The notes beneath the pieces were generated by a model that was given only the letters and a program-made list of their open reading frames with translations, made no database searches and was not told where the DNA came from. A program made the translations under genes and the position numbers. A stretch of 64,000 bases of DNA from Gammaproteobacteria bacterium (GTDB lineage Bacteria > Pseudomonadota > Gammaproteobacteria > UBA6429 > Thiohalophilaceae), in the NCBI GenBank assembly GCA_024641475.1, contig JAHECZ010000130.1, positions 1 through 64,000 of the forward strand. Reading direction: 5' to 3'. Positions 1 through 7,648 of this stretch are shown here, piece after piece (positions within the stretch are counted from its first letter, which is position 1; every line of letters begins with the position of its first letter).

Positions 1-105
1 TCCCTCAAAGCTTTCGATTTCACCTTCCTGGATACGGTGTTGCAAGGTGCCGCGCGGCACACCGACAAGTTTAGCGGCACGTGAGATGCTGACTAATCTG
101 GCCAT
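1..105 (-). CDS. Helix-turn-helix protein, N-terminal fragment
   Basis: Only the first 35 codons are inside the window; the gene runs off the left edge. The visible residues (MARLVSISRAAKLVGVPRGT, then an Ile-Gln-Glu-Gly turn) look like a MerR/excisionase-type helix-turn-helix with the pattern SRAAKLVGVPRGTL. I infer a DNA-binding N-terminus; the rest of the protein and therefore its role are unknown. Similar N-termini occur on proteins that continue into a ferredoxin-type domain, but that cannot be tested here. It starts 4 bp after the preceding gene at 110-493 and is probably co-transcribed with it. Confidence 0.6.
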   Translation of the reverse strand, partial: MARLVSISRAAKLVGVPRGTLQHRIQEGEIESFEG

Positions 106-109
106 AATG

Positions 110-493
110 CTAGCTGACCTCATTGCTGCAATAAGGATCGCCGTACTCATAGCGACCGACTTGCAGGCGTTTATATTGCCGAATCATAATCATGCTCTTG
201 ATAATAGTGGCATCATCGATTGTAGTCACATTCAGCCCAATTTGCAGATATCGACCAGGTTCGCTGTGATTGCCCACGTTGATAAATGGGCGTAACGTCT
301 TGCAGTCCATATTCAGATTTTTGTGCTCACTAAGATAATAGGCAAGAGTGGCAATTTGCGCATCCCATATGATGATTTTCTGTTCAAATGGCCCGGTAAA
401 TCGCAGGTGTACACACGGGGCTGGCCGCGGCGAACAGGCTTCGTATAAACGATTCTGCTCGCGTAACATTTGGCTAAATTCCGGGACGTTCAT
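110..493 (-). CDS. Conserved hypothetical protein, 127 aa
   Basis: A 127-residue soluble protein without signal peptide or membrane segment. I do not recognise the family. It carries two cysteines in the first third and is rich in Ile, Tyr and Arg in the C-terminal half. It lies 4 bp upstream of the helix-turn-helix fragment at the window edge and is divergent from the carboxypeptidase gene at 598, so the roughly 100 bp between 493 and 598 should hold both promoters. No function is proposed. Confidence 0.6.
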   Translation of the reverse strand: MNVPEFSQMLREQNRLYEACSPRPAPCVHLRFTGPFEQKIIIWDAQIATLAYYLSEHKNLNMDCKTLRPFINVGNHSEPGRYLQIGLNVTTIDDATIIKSMIMIRQYKRLQVGRYEYGDPYCSNEVS

Positions 494-597
494 GTACTAG
501 AATGAATAAACATGATGAAGTTGAGGGTCAGCATGGCAAGCATAATGCCAAAGTGTGCGAGAATGCTGCAGGAAATTCAAGGAAGCAAATCTTGAAG

Positions 598-1965
598 ATG
601 TGGCAGCGGAATTTAACCATGTTGTTGCTTGGGTTGCTGAGCTTTTCAAGCTATGCACAAAAACTGGAATTTACACTGCACAAAAAAGTAGGCGCGTTAC
701 CAGGCCCCACCCTCCTGGTCATCGGTGGTATTCAGGGGGATGAGCCGGGTGGATTTAATGCCGCCGCACTTTTGGTGACCGATTATCATATCACCCGTGG
801 TCAGGTATGGGTGGTACCGAATCTCAATTTCGAAAGCATCATCAAACGTTCGCGCGGCGTGTACGGCGATATGAATCGCAAATTTTCCAAATTAAAATCC
901 GCCGATCCCGAATACATTCAAATCCAGAAGATTAAATCCATTATCCTTGATCCGCAGGTTGATATGATTCTCAATTTGCATGATGGCAGTGGTTTTTATA
1001 CGCCGACATATATTAATCGTGTTGCAAATCCTGATCGTTGGGGACAGAGCATAATTATTGATCAGGAGAGTGTCGAGGATGTGCCGCATGGCAAGTTGGG
1101 GGACATGGCTCGCAAGGTCATTGCGCAGGTGAATACCACCATCGGTGTGCCAGATCATTTTTACCACTTGCGTGATACACGTACGCGGCTGGGCGATACC
1201 GAAATGGAAAAGACCCTGAGTTATTTTGCGGTTCGGAATGGTAAAGCGGCTTTTGGGGTAGAGGCCAGCAAGGAGTTCCTTACTCACGAGCGTTCGCGGT
1301 TTCATCTTATGGTAGTTGAAGCGTTTATGCAGCAACTGGGCATCGGCGTGTCACGTGATTTTGAGCTTACCGCTCAAGATGTGCGTCGACGCATCGATAG
1401 TAATGTGCAATTAGCGATGTTCGATAACCGGATCTTTCTGGACATGACCAATGCGCGGCATCAGTTGCGGTATATTCCCTTGAAGAAAAATGCGCCATTA
1501 CAGGTCACCCCGAGTAATCCGTTAATCGCTGTCATCGATAATAACAAGGCGCTGAATGTGCGTTATGGCAATCGCAACGTGACGCAGCTGGGAGGATATT
1601 ACACAGAGTTTGATGATAGTCTCACTCAGGTTCCACTGTTACTTGATGGGGAACCAAGGCAAGCGACGCTGGGTAGTGTGGTCGATGTGCAAGATTCCAT
1701 TCGGGTGGAGACCCCATCACAGTACCGTGTGAATGTTATCGGCTATCGCCATGCTGGCAGTGATGATGATAGCCATGTGACGATCCGTCGCCAGGATATT
1801 TTACCGAAATATTCAGTCGATAAAGATGCACGGCTGTTCCGCGTGGAGATCTATCGTGGCACACGTTTTTGTGGCATGGTGTTGGTGCGGTTTACTCCGC
1901 AACCTGTTGCCGCATTGCCAGCGCAACAGCTGCCACGCTCCAACCCGTTGGCAGATGATACCTGA
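598..1965 (+). CDS. M99-family (Csd4-like) zinc carboxypeptidase, exported
   Basis: Predicted periplasmic metallocarboxypeptidase related to Csd4/Pgp1, enzymes that trim muropeptide tripeptides to dipeptides and so affect cell curvature. The start at 598 gives an N-terminal signal peptide (MWQRNLTMLLLGLLSF, cleavage near SYAQ); an upstream in-frame ATG at 502 would add 32 hydrophilic residues in front and is less likely. The metal site reads GGIQGDEPGG with Gln46 and Glu49, followed by LNLHDG with His128. The Gln in place of the usual His of M14 enzymes is the hallmark of the Csd4 group, and as I recall Csd4 uses the same residue numbers. A C-terminal beta-rich region (about residues 290-455) fits the extra domains of that family. 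The FliB-like gene follows after 11 bp. Confidence 0.82.
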   Translation: MWQRNLTMLLLGLLSFSSYAQKLEFTLHKKVGALPGPTLLVIGGIQGDEPGGFNAAALLVTDYHITRGQVWVVPNLNFESIIKRSRGVYGDMNRKFSKLKSADPEYIQIQKIKSIILDPQVDMILNLHDGSGFYTPTYINRVANPDRWGQSIIIDQESVEDVPHGKLGDMARKVIAQVNTTIGVPDHFYHLRDTRTRLGDTEMEKTLSYFAVRNGKAAFGVEASKEFLTHERSRFHLMVVEAFMQQLGIGVSRDFELTAQDVRRRIDSNVQLAMFDNRIFLDMTNARHQLRYIPLKKNAPLQVTPSNPLIAVIDNNKALNVRYGNRNVTQLGGYYTEFDDSLTQVPLLLDGEPRQATLGSVVDVQDSIRVETPSQYRVNVIGYRHAGSDDDSHVTIRRQDILPKYSVDKDARLFRVEIYRGTRFCGMVLVRFTPQPVAALPAQQLPRSNPLADDT

Positions 1966-1976
1966 GTTGTTTATCT

Positions 1977-3302
1977 ATGGCCGTTGAATGGGTGACACCG
2001 GGGTACATGGCGGAATTTGTTTGTATCGGTGCAGAATGTGAAGATACCTGTTGCCAGAGTTGGGACGTGCATTATGACAAGCCTCACTATGATATTTTGA
2101 TAGCAAGTCTAAGCGATAATCCGCAACGCCGCGAAGAAATCCTGAAGCACATCCATATTTCCGCAGCTGATACACGGAAATCGTCAAATTATGCATTAAT
2201 CCAGTTTGGCAATGAACGGTACTGTCCGTTTTTAACTACGGAAAAGTGGTGTGAAATTCAGCGTGACTTTGGTGTAACGGTGCTAAGCAATATTTGTGCA
2301 TTCTATCCGCGTGTAATCAGTCAGCATGGTTTGTATGCGGAAATGACCGGCGCGCTTTCTTGTCCAGAAGTGGTGCGACGTTGTTTTTCCGAAGCGGCTT
2401 CATCCGACTGGATACGGCTTGATTCCAAAAAATTGCCGCGCACTGAGGATTTGCCGTTTGCCCGGAGCATTGATGCCGACACAACGGATTTGTATCGCCG
2501 CAACTTCCCCCGTGTACGTGATTGTATGCTGGAGCTTTTACAACAAGAAGATTACGTACTGGAAACCCGCCTGTTTTTTCTGGCCAGCTTTACGCATCGG
2601 CTTGCATCGAATTACCATTTGAGTGGTGAATGTAACGAAGAATTGCTGGCGACAGAAATTAATCGGATGCAGGATGTGGCGGTGCTTGAATCGCTATACG
2701 ATTTTTATAATGGGTATAGCAGTGATGAGCCGATTGCCATCATTGTGATCCAGTCCATTCTGCAATTGCAACGCCAGCAAATGCAGGGGAGCGGGCTGGA
2801 AAAAATGATTTCTGAGATATTCAATCACTACGCGCAGCTTATTAATACTGTTGAGCCGACTGCCGTGGGTGTCGATAATTTACCGCCGGCAAAGTTGCAT
2901 GAACAGTTTGCGCTGGATTGGCACCTGGTTAATACCCAGTGGGGTGCGGTACTGGATGATTGTTTGAGTCGTTACGTACGCAATTGCCTGCAACGCGAAT
3001 GGTTTGTCAGCATGCCCGATCCTTTTGTCTATGTGCATCTGCTGACGCTGCGCGTAGCGGTGCTCAAGTTTCTGATTACGGCCAACAAATCCATGCGTGA
3101 TTTTATGCAACTGCATCAACATCGTAGCGTCGAAGAGCGCACCGAGTTGGCAGAGGCATTTATCGAAGAAGTAGTTGCAGTGACTTACCAGTTTGCGCGT
3201 GGCATCGATCAGAATCTGGCCTTGCTGCAGGTGGTTTATGATGCGCTGGCTGAACAGCAGATGATGAGTTTTGATTACAGCCTGGCACTCATTAAATTCT
3301 GA
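1977..3302 (+). CDS. FliB-like (flagellin lysine-N-methylase family) protein
   Basis: A 441-residue cytoplasmic protein whose N-terminus carries the cysteine pattern of the FliB family: F-x-C-x4-C-x3-CC followed by x-SW (CIGAECEDTCCQSW), with more cysteines at RYCPF, KWCEIQ, NICAFYPR and ALSCPE. In Salmonella FliB methylates flagellin lysines, and the cysteines probably bind an iron-sulfur cluster. No flagellar gene is present in the window, so the substrate may be another protein. It follows the carboxypeptidase by 11 bp and is likely in the same transcript. Start ATG at 1977; no strong ribosome binding site is visible. Confidence 0.8.
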   Translation: MAVEWVTPGYMAEFVCIGAECEDTCCQSWDVHYDKPHYDILIASLSDNPQRREEILKHIHISAADTRKSSNYALIQFGNERYCPFLTTEKWCEIQRDFGVTVLSNICAFYPRVISQHGLYAEMTGALSCPEVVRRCFSEAASSDWIRLDSKKLPRTEDLPFARSIDADTTDLYRRNFPRVRDCMLELLQQEDYVLETRLFFLASFTHRLASNYHLSGECNEELLATEINRMQDVAVLESLYDFYNGYSSDEPIAIIVIQSILQLQRQQMQGSGLEKMISEIFNHYAQLINTVEPTAVGVDNLPPAKLHEQFALDWHLVNTQWGAVLDDCLSRYVRNCLQREWFVSMPDPFVYVHLLTLRVAVLKFLITANKSMRDFMQLHQHRSVEERTELAEAFIEEVVAVTYQFARGIDQNLALLQVVYDALAEQQMMSFDYSLALIKF

Positions 3303-3308
3303 TTATCT

Positions 3309-3605
3309 TCACAGTTCTATCTCGAATTCATTACCATTCTGTTTTAGTAGATATATCTGTAATGGCTGTGTGGCGGGTTCGTCCAATGGTGCTCCGGTAA
3401 GAAGATCGAAACGGCTACCATGTAAGGGGCATTCAATACTGCTTCCTTTCAGGGCGCCGTTGCAGAGTGACCAGTCTTCATGAGTACACATCGCGCTGCT
3501 GGCATGAAATTGCCCGGCGACATTCGCAATCAGAATTTGTTTTCCACCGAGGCTGATACAGGTGATTTCTCCTGGTTTTAGCCCGTTTGGTAATGTGAAT
3601 TTCAT
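3309..3605 (-). CDS. Rieske-type [2Fe-2S] ferredoxin
   Basis: A 98-residue single-domain Rieske protein. The cluster ligands are visible as Cys40-Thr-His42 and Cys59-x-x-His62 (CTHEDWSLCNG and CPLHGSRFD), the pattern of soluble bacterial ferredoxins that feed electrons to dioxygenases or other oxidoreductases. There is no signal peptide or transmembrane helix, so it is cytoplasmic and not the bc1-complex Rieske protein. It converges with the FliB-like gene, the two stops lying 6 bp apart. No oxygenase partner is in the window. Confidence 0.9.
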   Translation of the reverse strand: MKFTLPNGLKPGEITCISLGGKQILIANVAGQFHASSAMCTHEDWSLCNGALKGSSIECPLHGSRFDLLTGAPLDEPATQPLQIYLLKQNGNEFEIEL

Positions 3606-3694
3606 AAGCTATCTCTAATGGGCTAGTCGAGCGGGTTTATCGCTGATTGGTAAATCGATACACTCTCATATCTTACGGCGATCGGGCAAGTGGT

Positions 3695-4102
3695 ATGACT
3701 GATAAAACTTTCCAGACAATGACCAATGAAGAATGCGTGATGTTAACACGCATGATCATGTCGATCCTCGACAGCTGGGGCCTGAATGGTCAGGCGCAAA
3801 TGTCTATTCTGAATTTGCCGAAAGGCATTCCAGTGCGGGCCTTGCGCCGTTACCGGGAAAATACGGCATTTCCGGATGATGCCGGCGTGTATGAACGTGT
3901 TGATCACATCGTGGGCATCTATGACGCATTGCGCACTACCTATCCGCATAACCCTCCGATGGGCGTCTTGTGGATGAAGCAAAGCAGCGCGCGGTTCCAG
4001 GATCAAAGTCCCTTGCAAATTATTGTTGAAGGTGGCCTGCAAGGTCTGGTGCGTATCCGGACTCATCTGGATTGTACCTATGACTGGCAAGTTAACCCGT
4101 AA
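3695..4102 (+). CDS. MbcA/ParS/Xre-type antitoxin domain protein, no toxin partner
   Basis: About 135 residues from ATG 3695; an in-frame start at 3647 would add 16 residues. The N-terminal half is helical with a likely Xre-type fold (ILDSWGLNGQAQMSIL, then LPKGIPVRALRRYRE). The C-terminal part (PPMGVLWMKQ, then LQIIVEGGLQGLVRIRTHLD) matches the DUF2384/MbcA-ParS-Xre toxin-binding domain. In known systems this antitoxin neutralises a RES-domain NAD-degrading toxin encoded alongside. No RES protein lies next to it, so it is an orphan or a domesticated regulator. Confidence 0.72.
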   Translation: MTDKTFQTMTNEECVMLTRMIMSILDSWGLNGQAQMSILNLPKGIPVRALRRYRENTAFPDDAGVYERVDHIVGIYDALRTTYPHNPPMGVLWMKQSSARFQDQSPLQIIVEGGLQGLVRIRTHLDCTYDWQVNP

Positions 4103-4146
4103 TGCGATCCGTCATTGCCGCATCGCTGGCAAACCAGTAGTCGAGT

Positions 4147-4596
4147 TTATTTTTTTCTGGGTCGACCTTCAAATTTAACAATCGTACGCGCCAAGGTTGC
4201 ATAGGGTAATGCAGCCAGATCAGGATAGATCGTATTGGCAAGTTCCAGCAGCTGGTGAATATCATCGATCACCGCGTCGATATCGGTATCGGGCGTAATT
4301 AATTGTTGCAGGCCGATTAAGCCGCCGGTTTGTACTTTGACTTCTTTAGCATGGGGCAATGGGCCATCGATGCGGATTAAACCCAGTGCAAAGCTGGCAT
4401 TGTGACGTAATTGCGCTAACAGTTGCTTGCAACGTTGCTGTGCCGCACTTTGGCTGCAGGCGACGCCTTCACGCTCGCCAATATTCAGACGCTGGGCCAG
4501 ATGACAACCGGCACGGCGTGCCAGCAAGGTTTTTTCGAAGCAACAACGTTGTGGATTAACCGTCCGATACGTGGCTCGGAATTCGTCCTCGCTCAT
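4147..4596 (-). CDS. Conserved hypothetical protein, Cys-rich, 149 aa
   Basis: A soluble 149-residue protein with cysteines clustered in the N-terminal half (QRCCFEK, AGCHLAQ, VACSQS, QRCKQ). This could be a metal or iron-sulfur site but I recognise no named family. The C-terminus ends in a basic GRPRKK tail. It lies 6 bp after the 79-residue gene at 4603-4842 and is most likely translated from the same message. No function is proposed. Confidence 0.6.
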   Translation of the reverse strand: MSEDEFRATYRTVNPQRCCFEKTLLARRAGCHLAQRLNIGEREGVACSQSAAQQRCKQLLAQLRHNASFALGLIRIDGPLPHAKEVKVQTGGLIGLQQLITPDTDIDAVIDDIHQLLELANTIYPDLAALPYATLARTIVKFEGRPRKK

Positions 4597-4602
4597 AAGC
4601 GA

Positions 4603-4842
4603 TTATTTTTCCCATTCACGCAGGATGGGTTGTTCGCGGACTTCCATGAGTTTCTCTTCGGCATCCAATTTATTATTGGCAAAGATAACCTTGATGCTGG
4701 CGTTGTCGGTGGCAGCGATTTGCGTGCGCGCCTCTTTGGCAAATTGTTGTGCATCCTTGAAGGCATCGAACTCACTTAATGCATCCAGGTTTTTAAACAT
4801 GGCAGTGGGGCCGGCAATGATTTTATAAACGTAATAGGGCAT
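4603..4842 (-). CDS. Small conserved hypothetical protein, 79 aa
   Basis: Starts MPYYVYKI, preceded by a clear ribosome binding site (GAGGT about 6 bases upstream), which decides the start at 4842 over a longer open frame. The protein is 79 residues, charged, with an amphipathic helical middle and no cysteine. Its sequence begins like a short beta strand followed by a FKNLDALSEFDAFKDAQQ helix. It is the first gene of a two-gene unit with 4147-4596. Function unknown. Confidence 0.65.
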   Translation of the reverse strand: MPYYVYKIIAGPTAMFKNLDALSEFDAFKDAQQFAKEARTQIAATDNASIKVIFANNKLDAEEKLMEVREQPILREWEK

Positions 4843-4899
4843 GTTACACCTCGGTGGGCGGTGGTGTTGAAAATAGACCAATCGCGGTATTATAGCGGC

Positions 4900-5313
4900 A
4901 TGAGTCAGAAAAATATCCTGTTGCATGTTATTGAATTAGGCGGTTATCCGAATTTCACCGCACTTTATGGGTCATTAGGATTTGAGCTGGTTACGGAGCA
5001 CTCGGTACGCAATGCCATTCGTACCCTGAAAAAGCTGGTGCCAACAGTGATTGTGGCCGAATTTAATTTTCAATCGGATTTTCGCGACCGCACCAGCAGT
5101 TTGGAATCCTTGTTAGCCAGTGTGCAACGTCATGAAGGGGTGAAAGTGATCGTGTTTTATGAGGCTGAATTTACTCATCAACTCGATAAATTACGTGCCC
5201 AGTATCCTTTGTTTGCCACCTTGTCTCACCCGATTGATGCAACCGCGCTGGCAGAGGTACTACAACAAGCGGTGATTCAATGTGCTGGTGATAACGCGGT
5301 TAATGATTCCTGA
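4900..5313 (+). CDS. Receiver-like (CheY-fold) conserved protein
   Basis: About 137 residues from ATG 4900, where MSQKN opens the protein; the frame stays open upstream to 4861. The alternating beta/alpha pattern (ILLHVIEL, TVIVAEFNF, VKVIVFYEAEF, LFATLSHPID) suggests a response-regulator-like fold. The usual phosphoacceptor aspartate is replaced by the stretch AEFNFQ, so it may be a pseudo-receiver. Its last 37 bp overlap the 3' end of the convergent thioredoxin/HEAT gene. Divergent from 4603-4842 with 57 bp between starts. Confidence 0.58.
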   Translation: MSQKNILLHVIELGGYPNFTALYGSLGFELVTEHSVRNAIRTLKKLVPTVIVAEFNFQSDFRDRTSSLESLLASVQRHEGVKVIVFYEAEFTHQLDKLRAQYPLFATLSHPIDATALAEVLQQAVIQCAGDNAVNDS

Positions 5314-5921
5314 GCAATCTCACGTACATCCGCATTGCTATCTTGCAGGCATGTAGTGAGGGCTGCCCTAGCGGAGGCGGATTGCGTCAGACCCAGGTAA
5401 TAACAGGCATCACCACGCACGCGATGATCGGTATGTTGACTTAAGGTGATCAGCACAGGGACAGCCTGTTGCAGCAAAGTTTCACCGCGCAGGTTTTCAA
5501 ACAAGACGCCAACCCCAATTCGTGCCTGCATGGGTGCGTCCATGTCACTGATGAGATCGAGCACGAAACGCAACCACAGTGGGTTTGTGCGCAGCTTGGA
5601 TTCAATCAAGGGCAAATGTCCATCTTCAAGCTGCTGGGTGATATACGCTGCGATACCGGCATCGCTCAGAGCCTGATTTGCCCAATGCTGAATTTCCTGG
5701 GGTGTATGCAAACCTGAAAAATCCAGCTCACCAAGGCGAAACCAGGGGACCGACCGGACGGCATACTGGCTGGCCGCTTCGGGATGTTGTTCCAGGTTGA
5801 TAACGGCGAGTTTACCGATGGCGCCGTGCTTGACCAGCTGACATAAGCTTTCCAGTACCACGGGACAATTCGGGCAGGTGGACGAGAGTAGTAAAATAGC
5901 ATCCGGTACAGAAGTGTTCAT
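5277..5921 (-). CDS. Thioredoxin-fold protein with C-terminal HEAT repeats
   Basis: A 214-residue protein. Residues 1-75 form a thioredoxin-like domain with a CPNC redox pair near residue 18 and the cis-Pro loop seen as SVPWF. Residues 100-214 contain helical HEAT-type repeats (DHRVRGDACYYLGL, then DSNADVREIAQESL). No signal peptide, so it acts in the cytoplasm. It is the last gene of the minus-strand unit that begins at 6816, following the PilZ gene by 16 bp. Its 3' end overlaps the opposite-strand gene 4900-5313 by 37 bp. Partner proteins are unknown. Confidence 0.75.
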   Translation of the reverse strand: MNTSVPDAILLLSSTCPNCPVVLESLCQLVKHGAIGKLAVINLEQHPEAASQYAVRSVPWFRLGELDFSGLHTPQEIQHWANQALSDAGIAAYITQQLEDGHLPLIESKLRTNPLWLRFVLDLISDMDAPMQARIGVGVLFENLRGETLLQQAVPVLITLSQHTDHRVRGDACYYLGLTQSASARAALTTCLQDSNADVREIAQESLTALSPAH

Positions 5922-5937
5922 TGCCGCGTTGGTGCAC

Positions 5938-6204
5938 TCAGGTATCCAGAAATTTCAGTGCGACACCATTGCCATCAACCCGGACTACCTGGGCGCGCAC
6001 TGCCGGTGCTTCGCCGTCACCCAATGCCTGTTTAATGCGGATGGTGAGGATACTGCCGACCGGGGGCATTTTGTCTGCGCTGCACTCGAGAAAAATGCCC
6101 GAATTACTGATATCGCGGGTATGCATGGCGGATTTATCCTGGTCGCATTCGACTTCGACTTCCAACCTGATACCCAGTCGTTGTTCGTCACGATTTTCCG
6201 CCAT
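5938..6204 (-). CDS. PilZ domain protein, putative c-di-GMP receptor
   Basis: An 88-residue single PilZ domain. Both binding motifs are visible: the RxxxR element as RLGIR near residue 9 and the D/NxSxxG element as DISNSG near residue 31. Proteins with both motifs usually bind cyclic di-GMP and act as effectors on motility or exopolysaccharide. It is encoded between a DUF465 protein and the thioredoxin/HEAT protein with short gaps (14 and 16 bp), so the three are probably one transcript. The target is not evident from context. Confidence 0.88.
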   Translation of the reverse strand: MAENRDEQRLGIRLEVEVECDQDKSAMHTRDISNSGIFLECSADKMPPVGSILTIRIKQALGDGEAPAVRAQVVRVDGNGVALKFLDT

Positions 6205-6218
6205 AACTCAGGGCTCTC

Positions 6219-6425
6219 TCAGGCTTCCAGGTCGGGAATCAATTTGCTGGCCAGTTTGGCAATCATGTCTTTGAGCAGTAACTTACGTTTTTTCAATCGT
6301 ACTAATTGTAGCTGATTGAACAGCGGATCTTGCGACAAACGGTTAATAACGTCGTCCAGATCACGATGTTCGATCCGCAGGGTTTCCAGTCGTTGCATCA
6401 ATTGTTCTCGCTCAATCTCTTCCAT
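6219..6425 (-). CDS. DUF465 (YdcH-like) coiled-coil protein
   Basis: A 68-residue, highly charged helical protein with the pattern of DUF465/YdcH: an N-terminal helix, the LDDVINRLSQDP hinge and a basic helix LVRLKKRKLLLKDMIAKL. These proteins form helical hairpins; their role is not established. It sits between the 98-residue gene at 6520-6816 and the PilZ gene on the minus strand and is likely co-transcribed. No signal peptide or cysteine. Confidence 0.85.
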   Translation of the reverse strand: MEEIEREQLMQRLETLRIEHRDLDDVINRLSQDPLFNQLQLVRLKKRKLLLKDMIAKLASKLIPDLEA

Positions 6426-6519
6426 AATTTTGAATTTTGCTTTGACCTGTCAGCATGGTAGCCATATCAGCTTCCACATAGTATATCGGAAGGCCGGGCA
6501 AAAGCAGGAGTAGCCTGGC

Positions 6520-6816
6520 TCAGGATTTGTCTTTGTCCGGCTTGTGCCCCGCAAGGTTATTGATAGAGACGACGACACTGGATTGTGGTTCATCGGTAAA
6601 ACGTGGGCGCATCGAATAGGGTCGACCGGCGGCTTCGGCGAGTTCTTTCTCCCGGGCGGTAATCAGGGCCAGGCAATCGCGGATGCCAATTATGGTGTTG
6701 TCTGTTAAGGGATGTTTCACACCGGGTCGGACGTAGGTGTCTTTGGCTACATCGGTCAGGACTTTCTTCATCATGCGTAGAACTTCTTCTTCTTTACTGA
6801 GCGGGGTAGAACTCAT
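6520..6816 (-). CDS. Small conserved hypothetical protein, 98 aa
   Basis: Start taken at the ATG giving MSSTPLSKEEEVLRMMKKVL; a start 4 codons upstream (6828) is also open. The protein is helical in its first half (LRMMKKVLTDVAKDT, then IIGIRDCLALITAREKEL) and ends in a disordered basic tail. Similar short proteins in related bacteria are sometimes labelled as segregation and condensation protein A, which the length does not support. It opens the minus-strand unit that continues to DUF465, PilZ and thioredoxin/HEAT genes. Confidence 0.6.
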   Translation of the reverse strand: MSSTPLSKEEEVLRMMKKVLTDVAKDTYVRPGVKHPLTDNTIIGIRDCLALITAREKELAEAAGRPYSMRPRFTDEPQSSVVVSINNLAGHKPDKDKS

Positions 6817-6890
6817 GGCTGGCCTCAACTATCCGGTGCTAGGATGGCGCTATTCTACCCGTATTGATAGCGAAGGGGCTAGGTATAAAC

Positions 6891-7478
6891 GTGACAGATA
6901 AAAATCCTTGGCAACTGGTGTTGCATCCAGTTGATCCGCAGTGGTGTCCAGAACATGCAGCTACGCTGCGAGACTGCATGACTGAAATGCGTCTGATTGG
7001 TGAACCGGTTGGTGATGCTCACGAGCGACGTTTTTTAATAGGCAGTACATTCCTGCAATATGTCAGCTTTATGGGTTGTGCGCCGGCTGTGCAGTTTTCG
7101 CCAGAGGCAGGTGCAGAATATATTCATTGGTATCTCAGTCCGTGCCTGCCGACACCACGCTGGATTATTGACAGGCAACAGGCTTTACCGCGTTGTCAGC
7201 AATGCCGTGCACGTATCAGTAACTGGCGCGATCAGATTGATGTTGTCGAAGCAAATGCAATGACGACCTCGATTATCTGCCCGGGCTGCCAGTGCAATAA
7301 TACACTTTCCCAATTGGATTGGCGGCATGGCGCCGGGCAAGCGCGGCAATTTATCAGTGTGTTAAATATTTATCCGAAAGAAGCCTTGCCCACGGATGCC
7401 TTGTTAACAAAGTTGCAACAACATACGGGTACAACATGGGATTATTTTTATTGTCAGCGTGAACCCATCGCGGATTAA
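6891..7478 (+). CDS. Zinc-ribbon-like conserved hypothetical protein
   Basis: About 195 residues from GTG 6891, preceded by AGGT; a TTG at 6864 is an alternative. The central part carries two CxxC pairs spaced as in a zinc ribbon (LPRCQQCRAR and IICPGCQCNN). The flanking sequence is mixed alpha/beta and unlike any family I can name. There is no signal peptide or membrane segment. It is divergent from 6520-6816 and followed by a long spacer with its own promoter, small frame and terminator, so it is probably monocistronic. Confidence 0.65.
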   Translation: MTDKNPWQLVLHPVDPQWCPEHAATLRDCMTEMRLIGEPVGDAHERRFLIGSTFLQYVSFMGCAPAVQFSPEAGAEYIHWYLSPCLPTPRWIIDRQQALPRCQQCRARISNWRDQIDVVEANAMTTSIICPGCQCNNTLSQLDWRHGAGQARQFISVLNIYPKEALPTDALLTKLQQHTGTTWDYFYCQREPIAD

Positions 7479-7490
7479 TTTACTTAATGC

Positions 7491-7519
7491 TTGACAGTTC
7501 AAAAACGCAAAGGCAGACT
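7491..7519 (+). promoter_or_regulatory. Candidate sigma-70 promoter
   Basis: A perfect -35 hexamer TTGACA at 7491-7496 is followed 17 bp later by CAGACT at 7514-7519, which matches three of six positions of the -10 consensus. Transcription would start a few bases before the small frame at 7526. The weak -10 makes this tentative. Confidence 0.4.
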
Positions 7520-7525
7520 CAGGCC

Positions 7526-7618
7526 ATGACTTGCACAATGCATAAACCGATGGTAACCCGCATTCGCCGCCCACGCTGGCTGGTGGCGGTGCTGTGTGCC
7601 TTGGGAGTCATAATGTAA
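7526..7618 (+). CDS. Putative 30-residue leader peptide
   Basis: ATG 7526 to TAA 7616-7618 encodes 30 residues beginning MTCTMHKPMV and ending WLVAVLCALGVIM. The frame lies after a TTGACA promoter element and ends inside the first of two successive hairpins, the second of which is a rho-independent terminator. This order is that of an attenuation leader. The last third is rich in Val, Leu and Ile, but there is no uninterrupted run of control codons, so the role as a regulatory leader for the EamA transporter downstream is inference. It could also be a chance frame. Confidence 0.35.
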   Translation: MTCTMHKPMVTRIRRPRWLVAVLCALGVIM

Positions 7619-7648
7619 GTTGTCGTATTACCAAATAATGATCCCAAG
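7600..7648 (+). promoter_or_regulatory. Hairpin preceding the terminator (candidate attenuator stem)
   Basis: CTTGGGAGTCAT at 7600-7611 pairs with ATGATCCCAAG at 7638-7648 with a single bulged base. The left arm lies inside the last codons of the small frame at 7526-7618 and the right arm abuts the terminator stem at 7649. This arrangement could let ribosome position affect folding. Confidence 0.45.

Noticed and set aside
3695-4596. Toxin-antitoxin pair made of the Xre/ParS antitoxin and the convergent gene at 4147-4596
   Set aside because: The neighbour is on the opposite strand and shows none of the residues of a RES toxin.
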